A stretch of 64,000 bases of DNA from Granulicella sp. (GCA_027365345.1 DAHXNO010000105.1:1-64000), one strand, 5' to 3'; shown: positions 49,980 through 59,680, counted from the stretch's first letter. Numbers and translations: made by a program. The notes: generated from the sequence alone by a model not told the origin.

Positions 49980-51590
49980 ATGAACGATCTGGAGATGGAA
50001 AAGACGGCTGGCAAGAAGGCCGTACGGCGTGCCCTGTTCTCAGTAACCGATAAGACAGGGGTTGTGGAGTTCGCTCGAACTTTGGCGGACCTGGGAGTGG
50101 AACTGGTATCCACGGGAGGAACCTCCAAGGCGCTGCGGGACGCCGGGCTGGCGGTGAAGGACGTCGCCGAACTGACCGGCTTTCCGGAGATGCTGGATGG
50201 GCGGGTGAAGACGCTGCACCCGGGCGTGCATGGAGGGATTCTGCATCGCAGAGATCTTCCCGAGCATGTGGCGGCGGTGACCAGGCACGGGATTGCGCCG
50301 ATCGATATGGTAGTGGTCAACTTGTATGCGTTTGAGAAGACCGCGGCGCGGCCCGGCGTGACCACACCGGAGCTGATTGAGAATATCGATATTGGAGGCC
50401 CGTCCATGCTGCGCTCCGCAGCGAAGAACTTTGCGGATGTGGCCGTGGTGAGCGACGTTGCCGACTACGCGATATTGAGCGAGGAGCTGCGCGCTAACGC
50501 CGGCAGCCTTGGGCTTGCCACGCGCTGGCGGCTGGCGCGCAAGGCCTTTGCCACCACCGCGGCCTATGACGCTGCGATTGCCACTACGCTGGAGACGCTG
50601 CCGGACGATCCTGGCGCGGAGAAAACCACGGCTGCCAAGGCGGAGCTGCCGCCGGTGCTGAGGCTCTCCGCCAGATTGAAAAATCCGCTGCGTTATGGGG
50701 AGAATCCGCACCAGACGGCGGGTGTGTACAGTGACGGCTCCGGGAAGGGGATTGCCAACGCCGAGCAGTTGCAAGGCAAGGAGCTGAGCTACAACAACCT
50801 GGTGGACCTGGATGCCTGCTGGGCGATGGCGAGCGAGTTTGAGCATCCGGCCGTGATTATTGTGAAGCACACCAACCCCTGCGGCATAGCCATGGGGCCA
50901 ACCGTGGAACAGGCCTATCTTCGCGCACTGGCTGCGGACCCGGTATCCGCCTTTGGCGGAGTGATTGGCGTGAACAGGGTGGTGGATGGAGCCGCCGCAT
51001 CAGAGATGGCCAAACTGTTTGTAGAGGCGATTGTGGCGCCCGGGTTTACGGCGGAGGCGCTGGAACGGTTTGCGGTGAAGAAGAATCTGCGCCTGCTGAA
51101 GATTGAGCCGCCGGCTCTGGGACGCGTGATCAAACAGATCTCCGGAGGCTATCTGTTGCAGGACGAAGACCGGGCGCTGGTAACGGCCGGCAGCCTGACC
51201 TTCCCCACCGAGCGCAAGCCAAGCGCGGACGAGGTTCAGGCGATGCTGTTCTCCTGGAAGGTGTGCAAACACGTCAAGTCGAATGCCATTGTGTATGCGC
51301 GGTTGGATGGCGGATTTGGGCAGACCGTGGGGATTGGCGCCGGGCAGATGAGCCGCGTGGATGCGGCCCGCTTTGGAGCGATGAAGGCCGTGCTGCCGCT
51401 AGAGGGTACGGTTGCGGCCTCTGACGCGTTCTTTCCCTTCCCGGATGGTGTTGAAACCATTGCACATGCCGGTGCAACTGCGATTATCCAGCCAGGCGGC
51501 TCGGTGCGCGACGCGGAGGTGATTGAAGCTGCCAACCGGCTTGGCTTGGCCATGGCATTTACAGGAATCCGCCATTTCCTGCACGGGTAG
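49980..51590 (+). CDS. purH: bifunctional AICAR transformylase/IMP cyclohydrolase
   Basis: ALFSVTDKTGVVEFARTLADLGVELVSTGGTSKALRDAG, GGPSMLRSAAKNFADVAVV, LRYGENPHQTAGVY, VKHTNPCGIA, GAGQMSRVDAARFG. Confidence 0.97.
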   Translation: MNDLEMEKTAGKKAVRRALFSVTDKTGVVEFARTLADLGVELVSTGGTSKALRDAGLAVKDVAELTGFPEMLDGRVKTLHPGVHGGILHRRDLPEHVAAVTRHGIAPIDMVVVNLYAFEKTAARPGVTTPELIENIDIGGPSMLRSAAKNFADVAVVSDVADYAILSEELRANAGSLGLATRWRLARKAFATTAAYDAAIATTLETLPDDPGAEKTTAAKAELPPVLRLSARLKNPLRYGENPHQTAGVYSDGSGKGIANAEQLQGKELSYNNLVDLDACWAMASEFEHPAVIIVKHTNPCGIAMGPTVEQAYLRALAADPVSAFGGVIGVNRVVDGAAASEMAKLFVEAIVAPGFTAEALERFAVKKNLRLLKIEPPALGRVIKQISGGYLLQDEDRALVTAGSLTFPTERKPSADEVQAMLFSWKVCKHVKSNAIVYARLDGGFGQTVGIGAGQMSRVDAARFGAMKAVLPLEGTVAASDAFFPFPDGVETIAHAGATAIIQPGGSVRDAEVIEAANRLGLAMAFTGIRHFLHG

Positions 51591-51750
51591 CGGCGGGAAG
51601 ATGGCGGAAAAGGAGGAACGCGATCGGGAACTGGTGCAATCGCATCCAAACCTTGTAATGTACCGTCTAAGGGAGAGATAGAGCGAAGCCCGACGTGTCT
51701 CGCCAAATGCCCAGGGTTTTCCCTTGGGATTCCGAAGTTCAGGATTCTTC

Positions 51751-53832
51751 ATGAGCCGATTTGTTATCCGCACCACTCTCGCCTCTTTTGCCGTTGCGGT
51801 CTTCGGCTCGCCTCTCTTTGTCTGCGCGCAGGCCTCCAGCGCTGCGGCGAATGCTGCGGCCAAGAGTACGCAGCCGGTGGATTACGCCGAGTCTTACTAT
51901 CACTACGGCATGGCCAAGCTTTATGAAAATGATGCGGTAGCCACGGGCCGGCAGGATCTGGCCACCCAGGCGATCGAACAGTACAAGCTGGCTCTGGATG
52001 CCGATCCTAACTCACGCATTCTGCAGGATGGAGTGGCTAACCTGTACTTCCGGCTGGGCAGAATCCGTGAGGCGGTGGCGGCGGCGCAAGACCAGATTGC
52101 CAAGCATCCAGACGATATTGATGCCCACCTCCTGCTGGGTCACGTCTATCTGCGGTCCATTGGGGATGGGCAGGGGCCCGAGACCCAGCAGATGTTGCAG
52201 GCCGCCATCAAGGAGTATGAAACCATTGTTTCCCTTAAGCCGGGAGACTTGGAGAACCGGCTGTTATTGGGGCAGTTGTATAACCTGAATCACCAGACAT
52301 TGAAGGCCGATGAGCAATACAAGGCTGCGCAGAAGATCGATCCGACCAATGAGGATGTCGTGCTGGACATTGCGCGTCAGTATTCCGAACAGGGCGATCT
52401 GAACCATGCTGCGAAGGTGATTGAGGCCGTGCCCCAGAGTGACAGAACCGCACGGATGGACTTTGCGCTGGCCGGTCTTTACGACCAGTTGAAGCGCCCC
52501 AAGGATGCTGCCACGGCGTATCAGGCCGCGCTGGAGCAAGACCCAGGAAACACGAGTGCGGAGCGCGGGCTGGCTACCGCGCTGACCCGAGCCGGCGAGA
52601 CGGCTGAGGCAGCGAAGGTGAATGCAGAGATTCTGGCATCCAATCCGGACGACCCCCAGGCCCTGATGCGTGAGGGAGAGATGCAGCGTCAGAAGGGTGA
52701 GTTCGCCCAGGCGCTGGCCACCTTCAAGAAGGTGGAGGCTCAGATCTCCAATGGAACCGATCCTGAACTGATCTATAACGAGGCGCTGACCTACGACGGG
52801 CTGGGCCGTTTTCCAGAGGCGATCAAGGCTGTGAAGCTGTTGCTGAGTGTTACTGCGTCTCCGGACGGCCAGTACAGCGGCGATTCGGAGCAGAATCGTG
52901 CGGCGTTGTTGCAGTTGCTGGGTAGCGTGGAGCGCGAGGCCGGCGATGAAGATGGCGCCCTCAGCGCCTATCAGCAGATGGCGGCGCTGGGCGGAAGCTT
53001 TGCGGCCCAGGGGTATGACTCTCAGGTGGATGCCTACCGCGATGCTCACCAATGGGCCAAAGCCTTGCAGGTAGCAGCGGAGGCGGCCAAAGCCATGCCG
53101 GCCAACCATGATGTGCAACTTACCTACGCTTTACAACTGGCCGACGCGGGCAAGCTTGCGGAGGCGGTGAAACTGGCGCGCGCACAGTTGACCGGGACGC
53201 CGGATGATCGCGACGTGTACTACGACCTGGCTGAAATGTATGTGCGCGCCAAGCGCTGGAAGGATGCATCCAGCGCCTTTGATCAGGCGGCCGTGCTGGC
53301 GACCAAGCCTGATGACAAAGTGATCCTGTATTACTTCCGGGGCGATGCGGAGCTGCGCGAGAAGGCTTACGATGACGCGGAAGCGGACTTCCGCAAGGGC
53401 CTGGCGATCTCGCCTGACAATGCATCCATCGAGAATGATCTGGGGTATATGTATGCCGACCGCGGCATCAAGCTGGACCAGGCGGTCGCCATGCTAAAGA
53501 AGGCGGTGGCCTCCGATCCGCAAAACTACGCCTTTCTCGATTCGCTCGCCTGGGCTTACTACAAGCAGGGCATGTATGCGTTAGCCGAAAACTATGAGCG
53601 CAGGGCAGTGCAGCGGATGCCTGACGATCCGACGGTTCTCGCGCATCTGGGCGATATAGAGGCGAAGAACGGCAAGCTGCAATTGGCGATCGACGATTGG
53701 CAGAAGTCGCTGCAGGAGTTCCAAACCTCGCTGGCGCCCGACATTGATTCGGCCGATGTGACGGCGGTGCGGCACGATCTGGAGAGTGCGCGGATTCGTC
53801 TGGCGCATCTGGGTGAGGCTCCTGCCAAGTAA
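51751..53832 (+). CDS. tetratricopeptide-repeat protein, secreted
   Basis: Signal peptide; repeated TPR units, e.g. AQDQIAKHPDDIDAHLLLGHVYL, AEADFRKGLAISPDNASIENDLGYMYADRGIKLDQAVAMLKKAVASDPQNYAFLDSLAWAYYKQG. Confidence 0.9.
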   Translation: MSRFVIRTTLASFAVAVFGSPLFVCAQASSAAANAAAKSTQPVDYAESYYHYGMAKLYENDAVATGRQDLATQAIEQYKLALDADPNSRILQDGVANLYFRLGRIREAVAAAQDQIAKHPDDIDAHLLLGHVYLRSIGDGQGPETQQMLQAAIKEYETIVSLKPGDLENRLLLGQLYNLNHQTLKADEQYKAAQKIDPTNEDVVLDIARQYSEQGDLNHAAKVIEAVPQSDRTARMDFALAGLYDQLKRPKDAATAYQAALEQDPGNTSAERGLATALTRAGETAEAAKVNAEILASNPDDPQALMREGEMQRQKGEFAQALATFKKVEAQISNGTDPELIYNEALTYDGLGRFPEAIKAVKLLLSVTASPDGQYSGDSEQNRAALLQLLGSVEREAGDEDGALSAYQQMAALGGSFAAQGYDSQVDAYRDAHQWAKALQVAAEAAKAMPANHDVQLTYALQLADAGKLAEAVKLARAQLTGTPDDRDVYYDLAEMYVRAKRWKDASSAFDQAAVLATKPDDKVILYYFRGDAELREKAYDDAEADFRKGLAISPDNASIENDLGYMYADRGIKLDQAVAMLKKAVASDPQNYAFLDSLAWAYYKQGMYALAENYERRAVQRMPDDPTVLAHLGDIEAKNGKLQLAIDDWQKSLQEFQTSLAPDIDSADVTAVRHDLESARIRLAHLGEAPAK

Positions 53833-53882
53833 GGGCGTTCGCTGCCGGATGCAGGCGATGCTCGCGCTACACTTGGTACAGA

Positions 53883-55073
53883 ATGATCTACAATCTGCAC
53901 GCCTGCGGTATCTTTGGAGAGGAAGAGCGCGCCTTGTCGGCGCGCGCCTTTCCAGCTCCTCCCAGCGACGGCAGAACCGCTTTTGAGCGGGATCGGGACC
54001 GCATTGTTCAGGCGCGCGCCTTTCGACGCCTGGCGGGCAAGACGCAGGTATTCACCAGCCGGGCTTCCGACCACTTTCGCAGCCGCCTGACCCACACCAT
54101 TGAAGTTGCTCAGGTAGCGCGCCAGGTGGCTGGAGCGCTCAACCTGAATGCGGACATGGCTGAGACGCTGGCGTTGGTGCATGATATCGGCCATCCTCCC
54201 TTTGGCCACGCAGGGGAGCGTGCTCTTGACGCCTGTCTGAAAGAGCATGGCCTGCGCTTTGACCACAACCTGCACGCGCTGCGCATTGTAGAGAGCTTCG
54301 AGCAGCGATATGCAGGCCATCGCGGCTTGAATCTTACGCTGGGAACGCGCGAAGGGATCATCAAACACTCGCGCGACTACATCATCCAGGAGCATCCCGA
54401 GCTGGCCGAGTACTTTCCCGGCCAGAGGCCGCCGATTGAGGCGCAACTGATTGATCTGGCCGATGAGATCGCTTACCTGACAGCGGACCTGGATGACGGG
54501 GTGGAGTCTGGTCTGCTGGAGATCGGCCACATCCGGGAGCAGGTGGAGATTTTGCGGCAAAGCTATCTCGCCGTAGAGCGCGCCCATCCGGAGGCAGAGG
54601 AGAAGTACATCTTCCATGACGCGCTGCAGGCGATGCAGAAGACGCTGATTCTGGACCTGATCCGCAACACGGCGGAGAATGTCGTGCTGTCGGGGGCCAA
54701 GTCGCTTCAAGAGGTCCGAGCGCTCGATCATCGTGTAGCGGTTCTTTCGCCTGCGGCGGAGGAGCTGCGGCAGCAAGAGAAGCGCTACCTGTATGACAAC
54801 CTCTACACCTGCCCAGCGATGGAGCTGGAACATAAAAAGGCTGAGGAGGTGATCCAGGAGATGTTTGCCTTCTGGGTGAACTTTCCCGAAGAGCTGCCGG
54901 AGTCCTATGCGGAGGAGGTACGATCCGAGGGTCTGGCTCGGGTAGTAGCCGACTACATTGCAGGCATGACGGACCACTTCATCCTGTTGCAGTATGCCGA
55001 GGTGCGGCGCAAGATCCGGCTGGGGTACAGGTCAGTGAAGGGGCATCCAAGCTCTGCGGGCGACTCACTGTAA
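53883..55073 (+). CDS. dgt: deoxyguanosinetriphosphate triphosphohydrolase-like HD protein
   Basis: FRRLAGKTQVF, RSRLTHTIEVAQVARQVA, LVHDIGHPPFGHAGERALD, DLADEIAYLTADLDDGVESG. Confidence 0.93.
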   Translation: MIYNLHACGIFGEEERALSARAFPAPPSDGRTAFERDRDRIVQARAFRRLAGKTQVFTSRASDHFRSRLTHTIEVAQVARQVAGALNLNADMAETLALVHDIGHPPFGHAGERALDACLKEHGLRFDHNLHALRIVESFEQRYAGHRGLNLTLGTREGIIKHSRDYIIQEHPELAEYFPGQRPPIEAQLIDLADEIAYLTADLDDGVESGLLEIGHIREQVEILRQSYLAVERAHPEAEEKYIFHDALQAMQKTLILDLIRNTAENVVLSGAKSLQEVRALDHRVAVLSPAAEELRQQEKRYLYDNLYTCPAMELEHKKAEEVIQEMFAFWVNFPEELPESYAEEVRSEGLARVVADYIAGMTDHFILLQYAEVRRKIRLGYRSVKGHPSSAGDSL

Positions 55074-55187
55074 GGTCTCAAGAAGGGGCGCAGATTCGAG
55101 CCTCCGGAGGCGCTTGCGCCGTCTTTGACACACACCCCGGGTGTTGTTAGCGTTAGAGAGGAGTCTATTCCTCGAAATAGATGCAGC

Positions 55188-55262
55188 GTCCCCGTCGTCC
55201 AGTGGTTAGGACATCGCCCTTTCACGGCGGTAACACGGGTTCGAATCCCGTCGGGGACGCCA
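55188..55262 (+). tRNA. tRNA-Glu (anticodon TTC)
   Basis: GTCCCCG...CGGGGAC acceptor pair, G discriminator + CCA, anticodon loop CCTTTCAC, GGTTCGAATCC T-arm. Confidence 0.95.
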
Positions 55263-55269
55263 AATCTTT

Positions 55270-56508
55270 TCAAGCACTTACAGAACTTGGCTCCGAATTC
55301 TTGGGTACACTCTCGGGTACACAATTTCTCCCACTTTCCGGTCGAATCATGGCAATGACCTTGCTTTGCGCCTGACGCTTGGCCAAGGTCACCGCCTGCG
55401 TATAGACATCCAGCGTGATCCTCGTGGAAGCATGCCGCAGAAGTTCCTGTACCGTCTTCACATCTTCTCCATTTGCCTTGAGCAACGTAGAGAAGGTGTG
55501 GCGAAAGGTATGCCAGGACAACTTCTTTGTGATGCCAGCGCGAAGGGCCGCTGGCTGGATGTAATACCGCATCAGCGAGGACAAATAGAGAGGATGTTGT
55601 CCGCGATTTCTGTCCGCACGATTGCTAGTGCTGGCAAAAATCCAGTCCTCCGGTTGAACACAAAGAGCATGTTGATACCACTCCATCAGGTCTTGCGCCA
55701 AATACTCGTCGAGTGGGACCGGTTTTTTGGATGCTTCCGTTTTACATTTGCCCACGACCAAATCGACGACTGAGCGCTCCACCCGCAGCAGATGGTTTTG
55801 GAAATCGACATCCCTCCATTGCAAGCCCGCAAGCTCTCCCCGACGCAGGCCGGTAGCCATGTCGAGAAACAGCAACACCCGCTCCCGCAATGCCAATTCT
55901 GACAGCAACGCACGCATTTCTTCGACCTCAAGGACCTCAGGAATGCGCTCCCGCTTACTGCTCTGCCGCACGCCGGATCCACGCACCGGTCCGGTGATCG
56001 GGTTACGGTCTGTGAACTCCCAACGAATGGCATGATTGAACAAAGCGCTCATCAGGTTTCGGATGCGAGCTTTCGTGGCGTTGGCGCGATCAATCTGCCG
56101 CAGCCATTGCTCCACGGCGATGGTTTTTATGTCCCCCAGCTTATGGTTGCCCCACCGGGGTGTGATCCATCGGTTGAGACAACTATCGTACCGGTCCCGC
56201 GTCGAATAGGCCTTGCCCTCTTCGCCGTTATCGACCAGTTCCGTCTCCCGGTAATGCTGGACCAGTATTTCCATCGTGATTGGCTTGTGATTGCCTGGGC
56301 CGTCGGCGTTGATTGCCAATCGCAGTCCGGCCACTGCTTTTTCTGCAGCGGTCTTGGATGGATACCGCTCAACCAGGCCAATTTGCTTTTTGCGTAAGAT
56401 ACGCTTTCCATCTGGCAGCGTTTCCCGCCATCGAAAAATCCAAACTGGTTCTCTGCTCCCGTTCATCGAAAGAGAGACACAGCCTTTTTGATACCGCGCC
56501 TTTCTCAT
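55270..56508 (-). CDS. tyrosine-type site-specific integrase
   Basis: Phage_integrase-like: ATGLRRGELAGLQWRDVDF, LSWHTFRHTFSTLLKANGEDVKTVQELLRHASTRITLDVYTQA. Confidence 0.95.
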   Translation of the reverse strand: MRKARYQKGCVSLSMNGSREPVWIFRWRETLPDGKRILRKKQIGLVERYPSKTAAEKAVAGLRLAINADGPGNHKPITMEILVQHYRETELVDNGEEGKAYSTRDRYDSCLNRWITPRWGNHKLGDIKTIAVEQWLRQIDRANATKARIRNLMSALFNHAIRWEFTDRNPITGPVRGSGVRQSSKRERIPEVLEVEEMRALLSELALRERVLLFLDMATGLRRGELAGLQWRDVDFQNHLLRVERSVVDLVVGKCKTEASKKPVPLDEYLAQDLMEWYQHALCVQPEDWIFASTSNRADRNRGQHPLYLSSLMRYYIQPAALRAGITKKLSWHTFRHTFSTLLKANGEDVKTVQELLRHASTRITLDVYTQAVTLAKRQAQSKVIAMIRPESGRNCVPESVPKNSEPSSVSA

Positions 56509-56587
56509 AACGCCTCCTTTGCGTGAGGCGCGGACCGTACTGGTATTACGAATGTACCTCTGGAAACGACCATAGGCCAGTATTGAA

Positions 56588-56845
56588 TCATTGGGTATGT
56601 CCTTTGCGCGCGCGGAGCCATGTGTCCAGCTCTGAAGTCAGGAACCGCCAACGCTTCCGTTGGTCCCCCTCCCCGATCGGGTGCCCTGGAACTGTCCCCT
56701 TTCTTGCCAGCCGTTCCAGTGTTTTGGGGTGCATGCCTACAAGCTGCGCACCAGTCACGGCATCGACATATCTTTCTGGAATGCAACTTGAATTCAATAA
56801 CGCCCGCTCAAGCATTGTATTCATACGTTGCTCCAGTCTGCGCAT
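56588..56845 (-). CDS. helix-turn-helix (excisionase/MerR-like) DNA-binding protein
   Basis: YVDAVTGAQLVGMHPKTLERLARKGTVPGHPIGEGDQRKRWRFLTSELDTWLRAR. Confidence 0.75.
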   Translation of the reverse strand: MRRLEQRMNTMLERALLNSSCIPERYVDAVTGAQLVGMHPKTLERLARKGTVPGHPIGEGDQRKRWRFLTSELDTWLRARKGHTQ

Positions 56846-56911
56846 CTGATTTCTTTTCGTGAATGTGCTTCGTCCATGTGCCCAGAGTAGGCACTGGCCA
56901 GGCGGTCCCCT

Positions 56912-56946
56912 CGGAAAATTTTTCCGCGGAGTTTCCTAAAAGGAAA
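56912..56946. repeat. 35-bp double-dyad element, copy 1
   Basis: CGGAAAATTTTTCCG (7-bp arms) + 5-nt spacer + TTTCCTAAAAGGAAA (6-bp arms); inverted counterpart at 59860-59894. Confidence 0.9.
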
Positions 56947-57312
56947 ACCGCACAATTTGCGGTGCATTGGCGCGATGGACGCAGTCGGTCGCTGTGTCCA
57001 CGGAAGGCAATGTTCATGCGGGTATGCATGTTTTACGCATGGCGGAAGTGGATTGTCTCCCATCCAGCATTTTCCGGTCTTTTGCGCTCTCCGGCACTGC
57101 TGCGGGTCAAAATCCGGCGCCCTGGCGGCACGGCAGGTCTCTGCTTTTCCGGTTCCTCCCAAAACAAATTTGCCGCCCACTCCAGCGTCAAATTTCTTTT
57201 GGTTGCCCTCCCAAAAAGCGACCTTTGGCCTGGGGAGCCGGGACCCTTGCATGGCTGCGCCAGATGTGCCCGGAGAGCTTCAAAGACCCGGGCAGAAAAT
57301 GGAGATCAAGAC

Positions 57313-58029
57313 ATGACAACCACAACCATCCGCGAAGAACAGCACCTCGCAACCAACACCATCCTGCACGGCGACTGCATCGACGTGATGCAGCAGATGC
57401 CCGCCGCAAGCGTCGATTTCATCCTCACTGATCCGCCGTATCTGGTGAACTACCGCGACCGCACGGGCCGCACGCTGCCGAACGATTGCGATGCCGAGTG
57501 GCTCAAACCAGCCATGGCAGCGGCGTTTCGCGTGTTGAAGCAAGACCGCCTGATGGCGTGTTTCTATGGCTGGCCGCGCGCCGATGATTTTCTCGATGCG
57601 TGGCGCAGCGCTGGCTTCCGCCCCGTGGGGCACTTCGTCTTCCGCAAGAGTTACACGTCGAGCGCGCGGTATATGAAGTGCCAGCACGAGCAGGCGTACC
57701 TGCTGGCCAAGGGCAGGCCGCCGCTGCCGAAGTGTCCGCTGCCCGACGTGCAGCGGCTGATCTACACCGGCAACCCGCTGCATCCCACGCAGAAGGCCGT
57801 CCTGTCGCTGGCGCGGCTGGTGCGCACTTTCACGCTGCCGGGCGAGCTGGTGCTCGATCCCTTCTGCGGCTCGGCATCGAGCTGCGCGGCGGCGCTGCTG
57901 ACGGGGCGCAAGTACATTGGCGTGGAGATGGACCGTGTTTACCACGCTGCGGCCAGCGCCCGCATGACGCGCATTCATGGGAGGATCGCGCGCAAGCGGT
58001 CCTCCTGCGGCATCCCCACGGCTGCTTGA
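57313..58029 (+). CDS. DNA adenine/cytosine-N4 methyltransferase, beta-class motif order
   Basis: ILHGDCIDVMQQMPAASVDFILTDPPYLVNY, HPTQKAVLSLARLV, ELVLDPFCGSASSCAAALLTGRKYIGVEMD. Confidence 0.92.
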   Translation: MTTTTIREEQHLATNTILHGDCIDVMQQMPAASVDFILTDPPYLVNYRDRTGRTLPNDCDAEWLKPAMAAAFRVLKQDRLMACFYGWPRADDFLDAWRSAGFRPVGHFVFRKSYTSSARYMKCQHEQAYLLAKGRPPLPKCPLPDVQRLIYTGNPLHPTQKAVLSLARLVRTFTLPGELVLDPFCGSASSCAAALLTGRKYIGVEMDRVYHAAASARMTRIHGRIARKRSSCGIPTAA

Positions 58030-58307
58030 TTTTGGCCACGTTGCGGACGCGCGTCAAGACGTCCGCATCCTTCCCCCTGCACGGCATCGCGTCTTGACCC
58101 GCGCCCGCCCGTGGCCCCGCCTGCTGGCTGCCGTGAGAATGCCCATGCTGTGCGCTTTTCTCGCCACTGCAATTACAAAAGTGTCCGATCATGTTCCAAT
58201 AGCCATCCGCGTCCGTGAGTGCATTGGCGATTTACCACTTGTTGTAAGTTCCCCAAGTGTGCCGCTGCGCATGCCGGGCACGAGTAAATTTAACTGCTGC
58301 GTGTGCA

Positions 58308-59000
58308 TTATCCCAGGAGGAATCCGATGGCGTCCGTGAGCAGATGGGCGATTATATTAGCGCCAAGATCGCGCTGCCATAAGTAAAGACCGGTGAGAAT
58401 AGCTCCTCCGAATCCTGCAATCATAAGGTGCGCCCACCCCCAATAGCCCAGATGTTCGAAGGTAAACGCCGCGCATGAGATTGCCGCCGCTCCCCATTGC
58501 GACCCGAGAATTTCTGTGAGGCGTTCTATCGCAAACCCTCGAAAATATATCTCCTCAAAGACGGCAGCGCGCACGACGATCAGGACTCGAAGCCGAAGCG
58601 GCAAAGCAGTGACAGCAGCCATTCCGGGTTCGCGGGGGGAAAGTCCTAATGCCGGATAGATGACCAAGTAGATAAAGGCCATGCCTCCAACCATGATCAG
58701 GGCTCCCAGAACCCCAAAAACAGCCGTCTTCCAATTTGGCCGTTTCAGTCCGATGGAAGAGAGCGGACGGCGCTCGACTAGAAGGACATAGGCAAGCAGG
58801 ACGAGAGTGAGCACCCAAAATACAACTTCGCGCCACCCTTGCGCAGACAGGCTTTCTCCATGAACCAGCCAGCCGGGAATAGGCAGGGAGAGGATCACTA
58901 GCAGCGCGACGGTACCCACCAATCTCGCCAGAGATGGTCGGACAGGATGGCGGTCAGAGATTGTGGCCGCGGCTTGTGGCGCGAACTCTTTGGCTGACAT
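58308..59000 (-). CDS. CPBP-family intramembrane metalloprotease (CAAX protease-like)
   Basis: AAVFEEIYFRGFAIERLTEILGSQWGAAAISCAAFTFEHLGYWGWAHLMIAGFGGAILTGLYLWQRDLGANIIAHLLTDAIGF. Confidence 0.9.
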   Translation of the reverse strand: MSAKEFAPQAAATISDRHPVRPSLARLVGTVALLVILSLPIPGWLVHGESLSAQGWREVVFWVLTLVLLAYVLLVERRPLSSIGLKRPNWKTAVFGVLGALIMVGGMAFIYLVIYPALGLSPREPGMAAVTALPLRLRVLIVVRAAVFEEIYFRGFAIERLTEILGSQWGAAAISCAAFTFEHLGYWGWAHLMIAGFGGAILTGLYLWQRDLGANIIAHLLTDAIGFLLG

Positions 59001-59080
59001 GAGTGCTCCTTGGAGTGGATCGATCTCCACTATCCCAAAAAAGATTGACTGTAACGACCGTAACATGTAACGATAGTGTC

Positions 59081-59680
59081 ATGTCAAGTAGAAAGATCGA
59101 ACTGCTGGATGCCTCGCTCCGGTATCTGGTCAAGCACGGCGTGGCGAACATTTCTCTGCGGCCCATGGCCGCTGCGCTTGGCACCAGTCCGCGAATCTTG
59201 ATGTTTCACTTCAAATCGAAGGAAGCCTTGCTCCAGGACGTTTTTGGGGAGCTGAATTCTCGTCTACAGGCTTCGTTGCGAACGATGACTCCCACTGATT
59301 TCGATCCTTTGCGTGTTCCTCCTCTGAAACGCTTTTGGCAATGGGCCACCAGAAAAGACAATTTTCCGTATTTTCGCCTGCTCTACGAAGCCCAGATTGT
59401 TGCCCTGCAAAATCCAAAGGAATATGGCCGCTATCTGGAGAAAGCCTCCGGTGATTGGCAGGCGGTGGTCTTTGACTCGATGTCTGCCTCACTGAAAAGC
59501 AAGGCGATGGCCTCCCTCTGCATTGCCGTCTTCGACGGACTGATGTTGGAGCGGATGAGCACCGGAAACAGTTCCCGCCTGACGGAATCTTTGGACCTCT
59601 TCATTGCAATGGCCACCAAGCCTTCACCGTCTGGCAAATCGCGCCGATTGGATCGCAGACGAGACCGAGCAGTGCAGTAA
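59081..59680 (+). CDS. TetR/AcrR-family transcriptional regulator
   Basis: LLDASLRYLVKHGVANISLRPMAAALGTSPRILMFHFKSKEALLQDVF; divergent to the CPBP gene. Confidence 0.88.
   Translation: MSSRKIELLDASLRYLVKHGVANISLRPMAAALGTSPRILMFHFKSKEALLQDVFGELNSRLQASLRTMTPTDFDPLRVPPLKRFWQWATRKDNFPYFRLLYEAQIVALQNPKEYGRYLEKASGDWQAVVFDSMSASLKSKAMASLCIAVFDGLMLERMSTGNSSRLTESLDLFIAMATKPSPSGKSRRLDRRRDRAVQ

Noticed and set aside
56863-57312. N-terminal 150-aa extension of the methyltransferase
   Set aside because: Translation is not MTase-like; MTase starts at ATG 57313 and the region contains the dyad elements.
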